Positions 41,646 to 48,783 of a stretch of DNA of 48,783 bases are shown here, in pieces. The position numbers were made by a program, and so were the translations under genes. The notes under the pieces were generated by a model. It did no database searches. It saw only the letters and a program-made list of their open reading frames with translations, and was not told the DNA's origin. Each line of letters opens with the position of its first letter. Within the stretch, counting starts at the first letter, position 1. The DNA comes from Acholeplasmatales bacterium (GTDB lineage Bacteria > Bacillota_I > Bacilli_A > Acholeplasmatales > Anaeroplasmataceae): positions 1-48,783 of the forward strand of contig JAILPD010000098.1 in NCBI GenBank assembly GCA_024690445.1, read 5' to 3'.

Positions 41646-41665
41646 TATAATAATAACGTATTATT
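41646..41665 (+). promoter_or_regulatory. -10 and overlapping dyad upstream of bmp
   Basis: TATAAT (41646-41651) overlapped by AATAATA-ACG-TATTATT (41649-41665), seven-base perfect arms. ACGTATTAT recurs at 41783-41791, just before the bmp ribosome-binding site. The -35 is weak (TTTCAA, 17 bases upstream). The 140-base leader after it contains a CAAAAT/ATTTTG hairpin but matches no riboswitch I know. Confidence 0.4.
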
Positions 41666-41806
41666 TTTACACTACAAAAGATTTACAAAATTATATTTTG
41701 GGTTTTAGTATGACTCACTTTGGATTTGGGGAAATTCTTAGGAAACACTTTTTGTCGTTTAAGACTATAATAATTCTTTTGTACGTATTATAAAAAGGAG
41801 AAAAAA

Positions 41807-43039
41807 ATGAAAAAATTAAGATTATTAGCTTTAGGTGCTGCAACATTAGCATGTGCTGGCACAATTGCTTTGACTACTTCTTGTGGTGGAAGCGGAACAA
41901 AGTTTGGTTTCATCTTCTTACATGATGATAATTCAACTTATGACAAGAACTTTATCGAAGCTGCCAAAACTGCTTGTGAGAATAAGGGTGTAAAGGCTGT
42001 TCTTCAAGTTAACGTTAATGAAGACGAAAACTGTTATACAGCTGCAAAGGATCTAGTAAACAAAGGATGTAAAGGTGTATTTGCTGACTCATTTGGACAT
42101 GAACCATTTATGATTCAAGCAGCTAAGGAATTCAAGGATGTTCAATTTGCTCATGCAACTGGTACAATGGCCCATACAGAAAAGTTAGACAACTTCCATA
42201 ATGCATTTGCAAACATTTATGAAGGTAGATACATTGCAGGTGTAGCTGCAGGTTTAAAATTAAATGATATGATTGATAAAGGAACAATCACTGCAACTCA
42301 AGCTGTTATGGGTTATGTAGGTGCATTCCCATATGCTGAAGTAGTTTCTGGTTATACTTCTTTCTATTTAGGTGCTAAATCTGTTTGTCCTGAAGTAACG
42401 ATGAAGGTTAGATATACTAACAGCTGGTATGACCCAACTAAAGAAAACACTGCTGCTACTACATTAATTGATGATGACAATTGTGTATTAATTTCACAAC
42501 ATGCTGACTCTCAAGGTGCTCCATCTGTTTGTGAAAGCAAGCATGTTCCAAATGTATTCTATAATGGTGAAAATAAATCATTAACAAATTCTTATTTAAC
42601 ATCATCTAGAATTAATTGGGTTCCATTCTTCGAATATTTCATCGATAATACATTAAATGGTACTAAAATGGATTATGACTGGTGTGGCAATTTAGCTAAC
42701 GGTGCAGTTGAATACTATAGTGTAAACGAAAATATTGCTGCTGCAGGTACTAAGGCTAAGATGGATGAAGCTGCAACTAAGATTAAGAATGGTACATTAA
42801 ATATTTTTGATACAAATACATTCACAGTATCTAGATTTGGTAATGGTGTTGATGACTTCACAAATTTAAATGCTAAAACAAATAGTGATAATAGAGTAAC
42901 TTCTTATATGGCTGACGTAGATACAGATCCAGATTACACAGGCGATAAGCAAGTTATTGAAGGTGGAGTATTCAAAGAATCTGTTTATAGAAGTGCCCCA
43001 TATTTCGATATAAGAATTGATGGTATTACTGAACTATAA
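41807..43039 (+). CDS. BMP-family nucleoside-binding lipoprotein
   Basis: A 410-residue extracytoplasmic binding protein of the BmpA/PnrA type that captures purine nucleosides for an ABC importer. A lipoprotein signal (MKKLRLLALGAATLACAG, lipobox LTTSC with Cys at 26) is followed by the ligand-binding fold: FGFIFLHDDNSTYDKNFIEA, KGVFADSFGHEPFMIQAAKEF, HNAFANIYEGRYIAGVAAGL, VMGYVGAFPYAEVVSGYTSF and ISQHADSQGAPSVCE. This order is typical of the family. AAGGAG precedes the ATG. First of bmp-nupA-permease-permease, with a hairpin before the ATPase gene. Confidence 0.93.
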   Translation: MKKLRLLALGAATLACAGTIALTTSCGGSGTKFGFIFLHDDNSTYDKNFIEAAKTACENKGVKAVLQVNVNEDENCYTAAKDLVNKGCKGVFADSFGHEPFMIQAAKEFKDVQFAHATGTMAHTEKLDNFHNAFANIYEGRYIAGVAAGLKLNDMIDKGTITATQAVMGYVGAFPYAEVVSGYTSFYLGAKSVCPEVTMKVRYTNSWYDPTKENTAATTLIDDDNCVLISQHADSQGAPSVCESKHVPNVFYNGENKSLTNSYLTSSRINWVPFFEYFIDNTLNGTKMDYDWCGNLANGAVEYYSVNENIAAAGTKAKMDEAATKIKNGTLNIFDTNTFTVSRFGNGVDDFTNLNAKTNSDNRVTSYMADVDTDPDYTGDKQVIEGGVFKESVYRSAPYFDIRIDGITEL

Positions 43040-43055
43040 AATAAAAAATTAATTG

Positions 43056-43077
43056 AGGCGGGATTCATATTCCGCCT
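43056..43077 (+). terminator. Intercistronic hairpin between bmp and the ATPase gene
   Basis: Nine-pair stem (43056-43064 with 43069-43077, one G-U) and TCAT loop, followed by only three Ts. Probably a leaky terminator or stabiliser that keeps the binding protein in excess over the transporter subunits. Confidence 0.6.
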
Positions 43078-43113
43078 TTAATGACTTTAAATTATTAATT
43101 AAGGAGTAACAAT

Positions 43114-44862
43114 ATGTCTGAGTATGCAATCGAATTAAAAAACATAACGAAGACTTTTGGTTCTGTCATTGCAAATGACAATGTGTCACTAAATGTTAAA
43201 AAAGGAGAAATTTTATCACTTCTTGGCGAAAATGGTAGTGGTAAGACAACACTTATGAACATGATTTCAGGTATCTACTATCCTGATAGTGGCGAAATAA
43301 TAGTTGATGGAAATCCTGTTATAATTAAGACACCAAAAGATGCATTCCAATATAAAATTGGTATGATACATCAACATTTTAAATTAGTTGATACTTTTTC
43401 TGCCGCCGAAAACATCGTTTTAGGAATGAGCAATAGCGAAATAAATGCCATAGCAACTAACGAAGGAATCGAGACTGAGACATCAGATAATGAATCAAAG
43501 TTCAAAAAGTTTATAGGAAAAGTTAAAAAGAATCACTATGATATTAAAGTTATCTATAGAATGGTTAAAGAGATTTGTGATAAATATGGCTTTGATATTG
43601 ATCCTAAGAAAAAAATATATAATATGTCAGTTTCCGAGAAGCAAACTGTTGAAATCATCAAGGTGTTAATTCGAGGTGCTGATATATTAATATTGGATGA
43701 GCCTACTGCTGTTTTAACACCACAGGAAATCACAAAGCTTTTCTCTATTCTTCGTACTATGAAGGATGACGGTAAATCAATTATCATCATCACTCATAAA
43801 TTAAATGAGGTTATGGAGATTTCTGATAGAATCACAATCTTAAGAAAAGGTAAATATATCGCTACAGTTCAAAAGGAATCTACTAATGAACAAGAATTAA
43901 CTGATATGATGGTTGGTCAAAAGACCGAACTTGAAATTGAAAGACCAATTACTACATTTGATAAGCCACTTCTTGAAATCCGTGATTTAAATATATTAAA
44001 GGATGACGGAACTAAGGCTATTGAGGATGTAAGCTTCTATATTAGAGGTGGCGAAATATTAGGTGTTGCTGGTATTTCTGGATGTGGTCAAAAGGAATTA
44101 TGTGAAGCAATTGCTGGTTTAAGAAAAATTAAAACTGGTGCTATCACTCATATGGGCGAATCAATTTTAAGATTAAAACCAAAAGAAATTGCTAAAAAGG
44201 GTATTTCTATGAGCTTCGTACCAGAAGATAGATTAGGTATGGGTTTAGCTCCTAACTTCTCTATTACAGATAATATGATGATTAAGAATTATTCTGATTC
44301 ACCTTGGTATTATCCTTTTGTAAATCGTAAAAAAGCTAGAGAGCAGGCTACTGATTTAATTAAGAGATTAGATATTAAAACTCCTTCTACTGAAACACCA
44401 GTTAGAAGATTATCTGGAGGTAACGTTCAAAAGGTTTTAGTAGGTCGTGAAATTGAAGCAAATCCAAATGTTATTGTTACTGCTTATCCAGTAAGAGGAT
44501 TAGATATTAATTCTTCTTATGGAATTTATGATATTTTAAATGATGAAAAGAAAAAAGGAACAGGTATTCTATTCATAGGTGAAGACCTAGATGTTATGCT
44601 TGCTTTATGTGATAAAATTTTAGTTTTATGCCATGGTAAAAACATGGGTGTAGTACACGCATCTAAAACAACAAAAGAAAAGATTGGTTTAATGATGACT
44701 GGTGCTCTTAACTTACTTGAGGAGCAAAAGGAAAGAAAATGGGGTCAAGCAAAAGACTCAAATATCACTGAAGAACAATGGAATCAGCTTGTCCAAGAAA
44801 GTATTATTCTAGATGATACTGAAAACCAATCTGAAGAAAATAATGGGGAGGTGGCAGAGTAA
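43114..44862 (+). CDS. nupA: Nucleoside ABC transporter, tandem ATPase subunit
   Basis: A 582-residue protein with two nucleotide-binding domains, as in the RbsA/NupA class. The first has Walker A GENGSGKTTL, Q-loop MIHQHFKLVD, Walker B ILILDEPTAVLTPQE and H-loop IITHKLNE, but its signature reads MSVSEKQ rather than LSVGEQQ. The second has the class-typical altered Walker A GISGCGQKEL, a normal signature LSGGNVQKVL and VIVTAYPVRGLD. So one composite site is complete and the other degenerate. The usual length is near 510; an Asn/Glu/Lys-rich insertion of about 30-40 residues (around 110-150) and a C-terminal extension account for the excess. AAGGAG precedes the ATG. Confidence 0.92.
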   Translation: MSEYAIELKNITKTFGSVIANDNVSLNVKKGEILSLLGENGSGKTTLMNMISGIYYPDSGEIIVDGNPVIIKTPKDAFQYKIGMIHQHFKLVDTFSAAENIVLGMSNSEINAIATNEGIETETSDNESKFKKFIGKVKKNHYDIKVIYRMVKEICDKYGFDIDPKKKIYNMSVSEKQTVEIIKVLIRGADILILDEPTAVLTPQEITKLFSILRTMKDDGKSIIIITHKLNEVMEISDRITILRKGKYIATVQKESTNEQELTDMMVGQKTELEIERPITTFDKPLLEIRDLNILKDDGTKAIEDVSFYIRGGEILGVAGISGCGQKELCEAIAGLRKIKTGAITHMGESILRLKPKEIAKKGISMSFVPEDRLGMGLAPNFSITDNMMIKNYSDSPWYYPFVNRKKAREQATDLIKRLDIKTPSTETPVRRLSGGNVQKVLVGREIEANPNVIVTAYPVRGLDINSSYGIYDILNDEKKKGTGILFIGEDLDVMLALCDKILVLCHGKNMGVVHASKTTKEKIGLMMTGALNLLEEQKERKWGQAKDSNITEEQWNQLVQESIILDDTENQSEENNGEVAE

Positions 44863-46247
44863 TGGAAAAAACTATTTCAAAGCCAATGAAAGACCCATTA
44901 GTTCATATAGTTAAAAAGGATACAATAACAACAGGAAAACTAATTGGTATTAAAGCTATTGCTTTCCTACTTGCCTTTATTGTTTCTTCTATTTTATTAG
45001 GTATTGCTGAAGGCTGTGATCCTTTCACATTCCTAATTTCACTAATTAATGGTTCATTTGGAACAGGATTAAGTATTTGGATGCTACTAAGAGATATGGC
45101 AATTCTTTTAGGATTAGGCTTAGCATTACTTCCAGCATTCAAAATGAAATATTGGAATGTTGGTGCCGATGGTCAAGCATTAATTGCCGCACTTGCTGCT
45201 TATATGATTTTATATTTTGGTCATGATAGTATGGGTGATACAGCACTTGTAATATTAAGCTTATTAGTTGCTGTTGCTGCTGGTATCATTTGGGCTGTAA
45301 TTCCTGCTATATTTAAAGCATTTTGGAATACAAATGAAACATTATTTACTTTAATGATGAATTATATTGCAATTCAAGCAGTTGCAATCTTCATCAATTC
45401 ATTTGCTACAGGTGGTTCTAATACATTACCTAATATTTATGAAGGTTCTCTTGGAATGATTTATGAATATTTAACACCTGTATTGATTGTTGCACTTTTA
45501 ACTGCTGGTATAGCAATTTATATCAAATATACAAAGCATGGTTATGAATTATCATTAGTTGGTGATTCATTCAATACTGCTAAATATGCTGGTGTAAATG
45601 TTAAAAAGGTAATTATTAGGACATTGGTTTTATCAGGTGCTATTTGTGGTATAATCGGTTTTATTTTAACAAATGGATTAAATCACGTTGTTAATACAAA
45701 TACATTAAATGGTAGAGGATTTACTGCTATCATTATTGTATGGCTTGCGAACTTCAATCCTTGGTTTATGATTTTAACAACATTTATGATTGTATTCTTA
45801 CAAAGAGGTTCTGCAGAATTATTAATGGAACTTGGTATAACAAATGTTTCTATTACATCTATTATTACATCAATCTTTATATTCTTTATAATTGGTTGTA
45901 CATTCTTCTCTCGCTATAATCTAATATTTAGAAGAAATAGTGAAGGAAAGATTGATAATAAATTCTTAGCATTTTGTGAAAAGATTGCAATTCCTGTTGT
46001 AAAATTCTTCACAGTAGTTTATGTTAATATAACTAATTTCTTAAAAAAGATTTATAACAAAATTTCAAAAAAGAAAAAATTTGAAATTATTGATTTAAAG
46101 AAAAATAATGAAGAACATGCTTTAGATATAAAAGAATCTAAAGATGACTCTTCTTCTTTAAACGATGTAGCTTCAAACGAAAATGAAACAAATTCAGAAA
46201 ATAACGAAGCTACAAATGAAGAAAAAGATAATAAGGAGGATGAATAA
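44862..46247 (+). CDS. Nucleoside ABC transporter permease 1
   Basis: A 461-residue BPD_transp_2-type permease (NupB-like). Many membrane helices span roughly residues 30-365, with the family pieces MKYWNVGADGQALIAALAA, NETLFTLMMNYIAIQ and AGVNVKKVIIRTLVLSGAICG. After the membrane part there is an unusual charged tail of about 85 residues, first Lys-rich (KKIYNKISKKKKFEII), then Asn/Glu/Asp/Ser-rich to the end. Relatives are commonly near 350-370 residues. The ATG overlaps the nupA stop (TAATG) with GGAGG inside nupA. Confidence 0.9.
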   Translation: MEKTISKPMKDPLVHIVKKDTITTGKLIGIKAIAFLLAFIVSSILLGIAEGCDPFTFLISLINGSFGTGLSIWMLLRDMAILLGLGLALLPAFKMKYWNVGADGQALIAALAAYMILYFGHDSMGDTALVILSLLVAVAAGIIWAVIPAIFKAFWNTNETLFTLMMNYIAIQAVAIFINSFATGGSNTLPNIYEGSLGMIYEYLTPVLIVALLTAGIAIYIKYTKHGYELSLVGDSFNTAKYAGVNVKKVIIRTLVLSGAICGIIGFILTNGLNHVVNTNTLNGRGFTAIIIVWLANFNPWFMILTTFMIVFLQRGSAELLMELGITNVSITSIITSIFIFFIIGCTFFSRYNLIFRRNSEGKIDNKFLAFCEKIAIPVVKFFTVVYVNITNFLKKIYNKISKKKKFEIIDLKKNNEEHALDIKESKDDSSSLNDVASNENETNSENNEATNEEKDNKEDE

Positions 46248-46250
46248 TTT

Positions 46251-47222
46251 ATGGTTACATTAATAACTCTTGCGGTTAGATTATTCGCTGTCTTCTTATT
46301 TGGATCTGTAGGTGAAATCATTACAGAAAAATCAGGTCACTTAAATTTAGGTACTCCTGGTGTTATGTGCTTTGGTGGTATAGGTGGATGCTTAGGTATT
46401 CTTCTTGGTATCAATATGGTTGGATTAGATAACGGATTTATTAGTGGATTTATTATTATATTATTTGCATTAATATTCACTATTATATTTGGTGCTTTAG
46501 TCGGCTTATTATATAGCTTCCTAACTGTAACATTAAGAGCTAACCAAAATATTACAGGCTTAGCTATTACAACATTTGGTGTTGCATCAGCTAACTTCTT
46601 TGGTTTAAAGCTTAATAGATCTAATCTAATGAATGCATCAAACAAATTCTTTACTAGTATATTTAATGTAACAACTGAATCAGCTGACGCACTTCAAATT
46701 CTATTTGGATATGGATTCTTAGTTTATTTAGCTATTTTAGTTGCTATACTTGCATCAGTATTCTTATTGAAAACAAGATCCGGTTTAGGCTTAAGATCTG
46801 TTGGTGAAAATCCTGCTACTGCTGATGCTGCTGGTTTAAATGTATCTAAATATAGATATCTAGCAACAATTGTTGGTTCTGCTATTGCAGGCTTTGGTGG
46901 TCTTGCTTATATTATGGACTTTAGTAATGGTTTATTTGAACAAGCAGTTACTATCGAATCATTAGGATGGCTTGCAGTTGCACTTGTAATCTTCTCAACT
47001 TGGAGACCTTCAGTTGCTATCGCTGGTTCATTCATATTTGCATTATTATATGTATTACCAAATACAAGTGTTATATCAGTAAATACTACAACTATGGAAG
47101 TATTTGTTATGCTACCATATATTGTTACTACAATAGTATTAATCATTACTTCTATCTTAGGTAGACGTCAGGTTCAACCACCTGCATCACTCGGTATTAA
47201 TTATTTCCGTGAGGATAGATAG
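46251..47222 (+). CDS. Nucleoside ABC transporter permease 2
   Basis: A 323-residue BPD_transp_2-type permease (NupC-like), partner of the preceding subunit. It has about nine membrane helices and the family features ITEKSGHLNLGTPGVMCFGG, TLRANQNITGLAITTFG, RSGLGLRSVGENPATADAAGLNVSKY and GSAIAGFGGLAYI. The EAA-like helix after RSVGEN is the ATPase-contact site. Start at 46251 with AAGGAGG inside the end of permease 1, three bases past its stop. Last gene of the transporter operon. Confidence 0.92.
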   Translation: MVTLITLAVRLFAVFLFGSVGEIITEKSGHLNLGTPGVMCFGGIGGCLGILLGINMVGLDNGFISGFIIILFALIFTIIFGALVGLLYSFLTVTLRANQNITGLAITTFGVASANFFGLKLNRSNLMNASNKFFTSIFNVTTESADALQILFGYGFLVYLAILVAILASVFLLKTRSGLGLRSVGENPATADAAGLNVSKYRYLATIVGSAIAGFGGLAYIMDFSNGLFEQAVTIESLGWLAVALVIFSTWRPSVAIAGSFIFALLYVLPNTSVISVNTTTMEVFVMLPYIVTTIVLIITSILGRRQVQPPASLGINYFREDR

Positions 47223-47230
47223 AAAAAACG

Positions 47231-47257
47231 AAGGGGTTCACTTTATGTGTACCCCTT
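47231..47257. terminator. Bidirectional terminator between permease 2 and the NUDIX gene
   Basis: AAGGGGT and ACCCCTT arms with inner CAC/GTG pairs; A-run on the left and T-run on the right, so it works for both convergent transcripts. Confidence 0.85.
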
Positions 47258-47869
47258 TTAAAATTTATTAATTCTTTTTAATATTCCCTTTTCATAAAAC
47301 AATTCCATCTCAAAATATGGCTCATTTTTGATTAATAGTGGCAAGAATGATTTATCACCCTCCCAAAGATTTAAATCCATTATTTCGTCCTTTTTCACCC
47401 ATTTAAGAGTGCCTTCATCACATTCCTTAAGATTTCCATTAAAAGATTTAGATGTATATAGATTCATAATCTCCATATAATTATCATCGTGGAAATAAAT
47501 TACGCCGCTTAATTTATAATCAATTAAATCTAAATTAGTTTCTTCTTTAACTTCTCTTAATAATGCCTCATCCTTAGTTTCACCATTTTCAATGTGGCCA
47601 CCTACACCAATCCACTTACCACTATTCATATCATCTTTTCTTTTATTTCTTAGAAGCATTAAATAGTAATCATCCTTTTCAATATAGCATAGGACAGTAT
47701 TAGAAATAATTCTTAGTACTGTATTTTTATTTATGTTATTAATTACTTCTACTTTACCATCAATTAATGCATTAACAGAAAATAGATCATCATTAGTAGA
47801 AATAACATTTCCACCTATTTTATTATCATTATAAATAAATTCAACATAATCATTTATTCTAAGACTCAT
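47258..47869 (-). CDS. NUDIX hydrolase with an N-terminal extension
   Basis: A 203-residue protein. The NUDIX domain starts near residue 52 (TVLCYIEKDDYYLMLLRNKR). It has the box GHIENGETKDEALLREVKEE followed by TNL, complete in its metal-binding Glu residues but with Asn where the final Gly usually stands. GKWIGVGGH before the box and YFHDDNYMEIMNLY after it resemble the MutT/YtkD 8-oxo-(d)GTP group. The first 50 residues form a small strand-rich segment of unknown role. The ATG overlaps the end of the MFS gene by 11 bases, with GAGG upstream. Confidence 0.88.
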   Translation of the reverse strand: MSLRINDYVEFIYNDNKIGGNVISTNDDLFSVNALIDGKVEVINNINKNTVLRIISNTVLCYIEKDDYYLMLLRNKRKDDMNSGKWIGVGGHIENGETKDEALLREVKEETNLDLIDYKLSGVIYFHDDNYMEIMNLYTSKSFNGNLKECDEGTLKWVKKDEIMDLNLWEGDKSFLPLLIKNEPYFEMELFYEKGILKRINKF

Positions 47870-48783
47870 TATTTATACCTCTAATTAATTTTATTTCACT
47901 TAAAAGCATTATTGGAACTATGACAACACCTAATATTAAGCAAGGTAATAACCCAAAGCCAATAAAACCTAGTGAATACATAGGGGCTCTTAATGAAAAT
48001 ATATCAAAATCTCTTCTTGTTATTCCTTGGATTACATTATTATTCTTTCTTAAGTAATTACAATATAATCCAAACATTGGAACAAATGTAAATGGGAATG
48101 ATACAGAGGCGGTTGTACTTAATATGTATAAAGCTATATTATTTTTTACAAATATTATCGCGATAATACTAAAGAAGAATAAAACAAAGCTTATACATAT
48201 TAAATATATCGATTTATTATGTCTTACTGCTATTTGACTTATCATATTGGCCAAGACCTTTAAAAACTCTACTAAAACAATAAATACAGTAACTGATTGA
48301 AATGATAAATCATTAATGTATAAATATAGGGGCACTATATTATCCATTATTGGCTGAAATAATCCAAATGCTATATGAAATACTATAAACCAAGGATTAA
48401 GCTTAACATGCTCACTATTATTTGATTTAGTATTATCATAATTATCCTTTAATTCCTTATATGCAAATAAGATAGGGAATATAGAAACTACATAAAATAT
48501 TGATGATGCGATACTTAATATTAAAAATGAATTTTTAATTTCACTAGATAATAAGAATCCAGATACTAAAGTAAATACTATTTTTCCAATGTTAGTTGCT
48601 ATCATAAATAAACCGACATTGTTCTTCTTATCTCCAAATGTAAATACTAAATTCAAAGGTATTGAATATAAGGCTTGTGATAATCCCATTAATCCTGCAG
48701 ATAAGATAATTACTCCTATATTTATAGTCGCAAATGATAATACATATTCAGTAATAATAATTGGAATAAAATGAATTATCATA
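47859..48783 (-). CDS. MFS-type transporter (partial, 5' end beyond the window)
   Basis: The frame runs open to the right edge, so the true start lies outside; 307 codons are visible. About nine to ten hydrophobic segments are seen with a basic central loop (AYKELKDNYDNTKSNNSEHVKLN) between two bundles, the layout of a major facilitator. NPWFIVFHIAFGLFQPIMDNIVPLYLY opens the second half. The substrate is unknown. The last codons overlap the NUDIX gene start, so both are probably co-transcribed. Confidence 0.7.
   Translation of the reverse strand, partial: MIIHFIPIIITEYVLSFATINIGVIILSAGLMGLSQALYSIPLNLVFTFGDKKNNVGLFMIATNIGKIVFTLVSGFLLSSEIKNSFLILSIASSIFYVVSIFPILFAYKELKDNYDNTKSNNSEHVKLNPWFIVFHIAFGLFQPIMDNIVPLYLYINDLSFQSVTVFIVLVEFLKVLANMISQIAVRHNKSIYLICISFVLFFFSIIAIIFVKNNIALYILSTTASVSFPFTFVPMFGLYCNYLRKNNNVIQGITRRDFDIFSLRAPMYSLGFIGFGLLPCLILGVVIVPIMLLSEIKLIRGINNES

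Noticed and set aside
41600..41806. Purine riboswitch upstream of bmp or xpt
   Set aside because: The three-way-junction core with its conserved loops could not be found in either leader.
46052..46321. Minus-strand Ser/Phe-rich frame across the permease junction
   Set aside because: It is the antisense of the Glu/Asn-rich permease tail; no ribosome-binding site or family.
1..48783. Use of TGA as a tryptophan codon
   Set aside because: Several genes end with TGA at expected positions and Trp is coded by TGG throughout.
1..48783. CRISPR arrays, insertion sequences, integrase or prophage genes, tRNA genes
   Set aside because: No regular repeats, transposase motifs, phage structural genes or cloverleaf sequences were seen on reading both strands.

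Overview
The window comes from a low-GC, AT-rich member of the Bacillota, most likely an uncultured or host-associated Bacilli/Tenericutes-type lineage (RF39-, Izemoplasmatales- or Erysipelotrichales-like). This placement is inferred from AT-rich codons, strong AGGAGG ribosome-binding sites, Firmicutes-style operons (feoA-feoB-small Cys protein, pfkA-pyk, bmp-nup) and lipoprotein signal peptides. TGA acts as a stop (for example at the ends of the 8257-8715 and 26946-27380 genes), so this is not a code-4 mycoplasma. No tRNA, rRNA, CRISPR array, insertion sequence or prophage was recognised. Genes are tightly packed, with many TAATG/ATGA couplings and compact intrinsic terminators, several of which include the stop codon of the gene they end.

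Region by region: 1-791 (minus, cut by the left edge) is a MacB/LolD-type ABC ATPase. 1039-2196 is an orphan MsmX/UgpC-type sugar ATPase. 2324-4957 holds thiI, an RDD membrane protein and a PucR-type HTH protein. 5093-8078 is feoA-feoB plus a Cys-rich FeoB partner, behind a strong promoter overlapped by a DtxR/IdeR-like palindrome. 8257-9107 (plus) encodes free-methionine-(R)-sulfoxide reductase and a C_GCAxxG_C_C redox protein. 9121-9928 is rpsD behind a consensus promoter and a long structured leader that looks like an S4 autoregulatory element. An esterase follows.

10857-15264 (minus) is a five-gene aromatic operon, tyrA-aroB-aroA-chorismate mutase-aroC. Next come a divergent DegV-like protein, a heterodimeric ABC exporter with asymmetric ATP sites, pfkA-pyk, and a trigger-factor homologue without the ribosome-binding domain. 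Then come an EAL-domain membrane protein with a partner membrane protein, a GNAT-like protein, and a four-gene redox cluster (Gfo/Idh/MocA, SDR, flavodoxin, small protein) divergent from a TetR regulator.

30041-35557 is the most unusual locus. A 1502-residue DUF4011-SF1 helicase-Vsr-like nuclease-DUF3320 protein is followed 15 bases later by a divergent FtsZ/tubulin-like GTPase whose T7 catalytic loop has lost its acidic residues. This pairing is the best candidate for an undescribed system, possibly defence- or DNA-linked.

35698-48783 holds a small membrane protein, ilvE, an orphan Wzz/BY-kinase fusion, a flavin-reductase-like protein whose ribosome-binding site lies in the degV terminator stem, degV itself behind a promoter with nested palindromes, and a small lipoprotein. 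It continues with xpt next to a nucleoside transporter (bmp-nupA-two permeases), which together form a purine salvage module. A NUDIX hydrolase and an MFS transporter cut by the right edge end the window.
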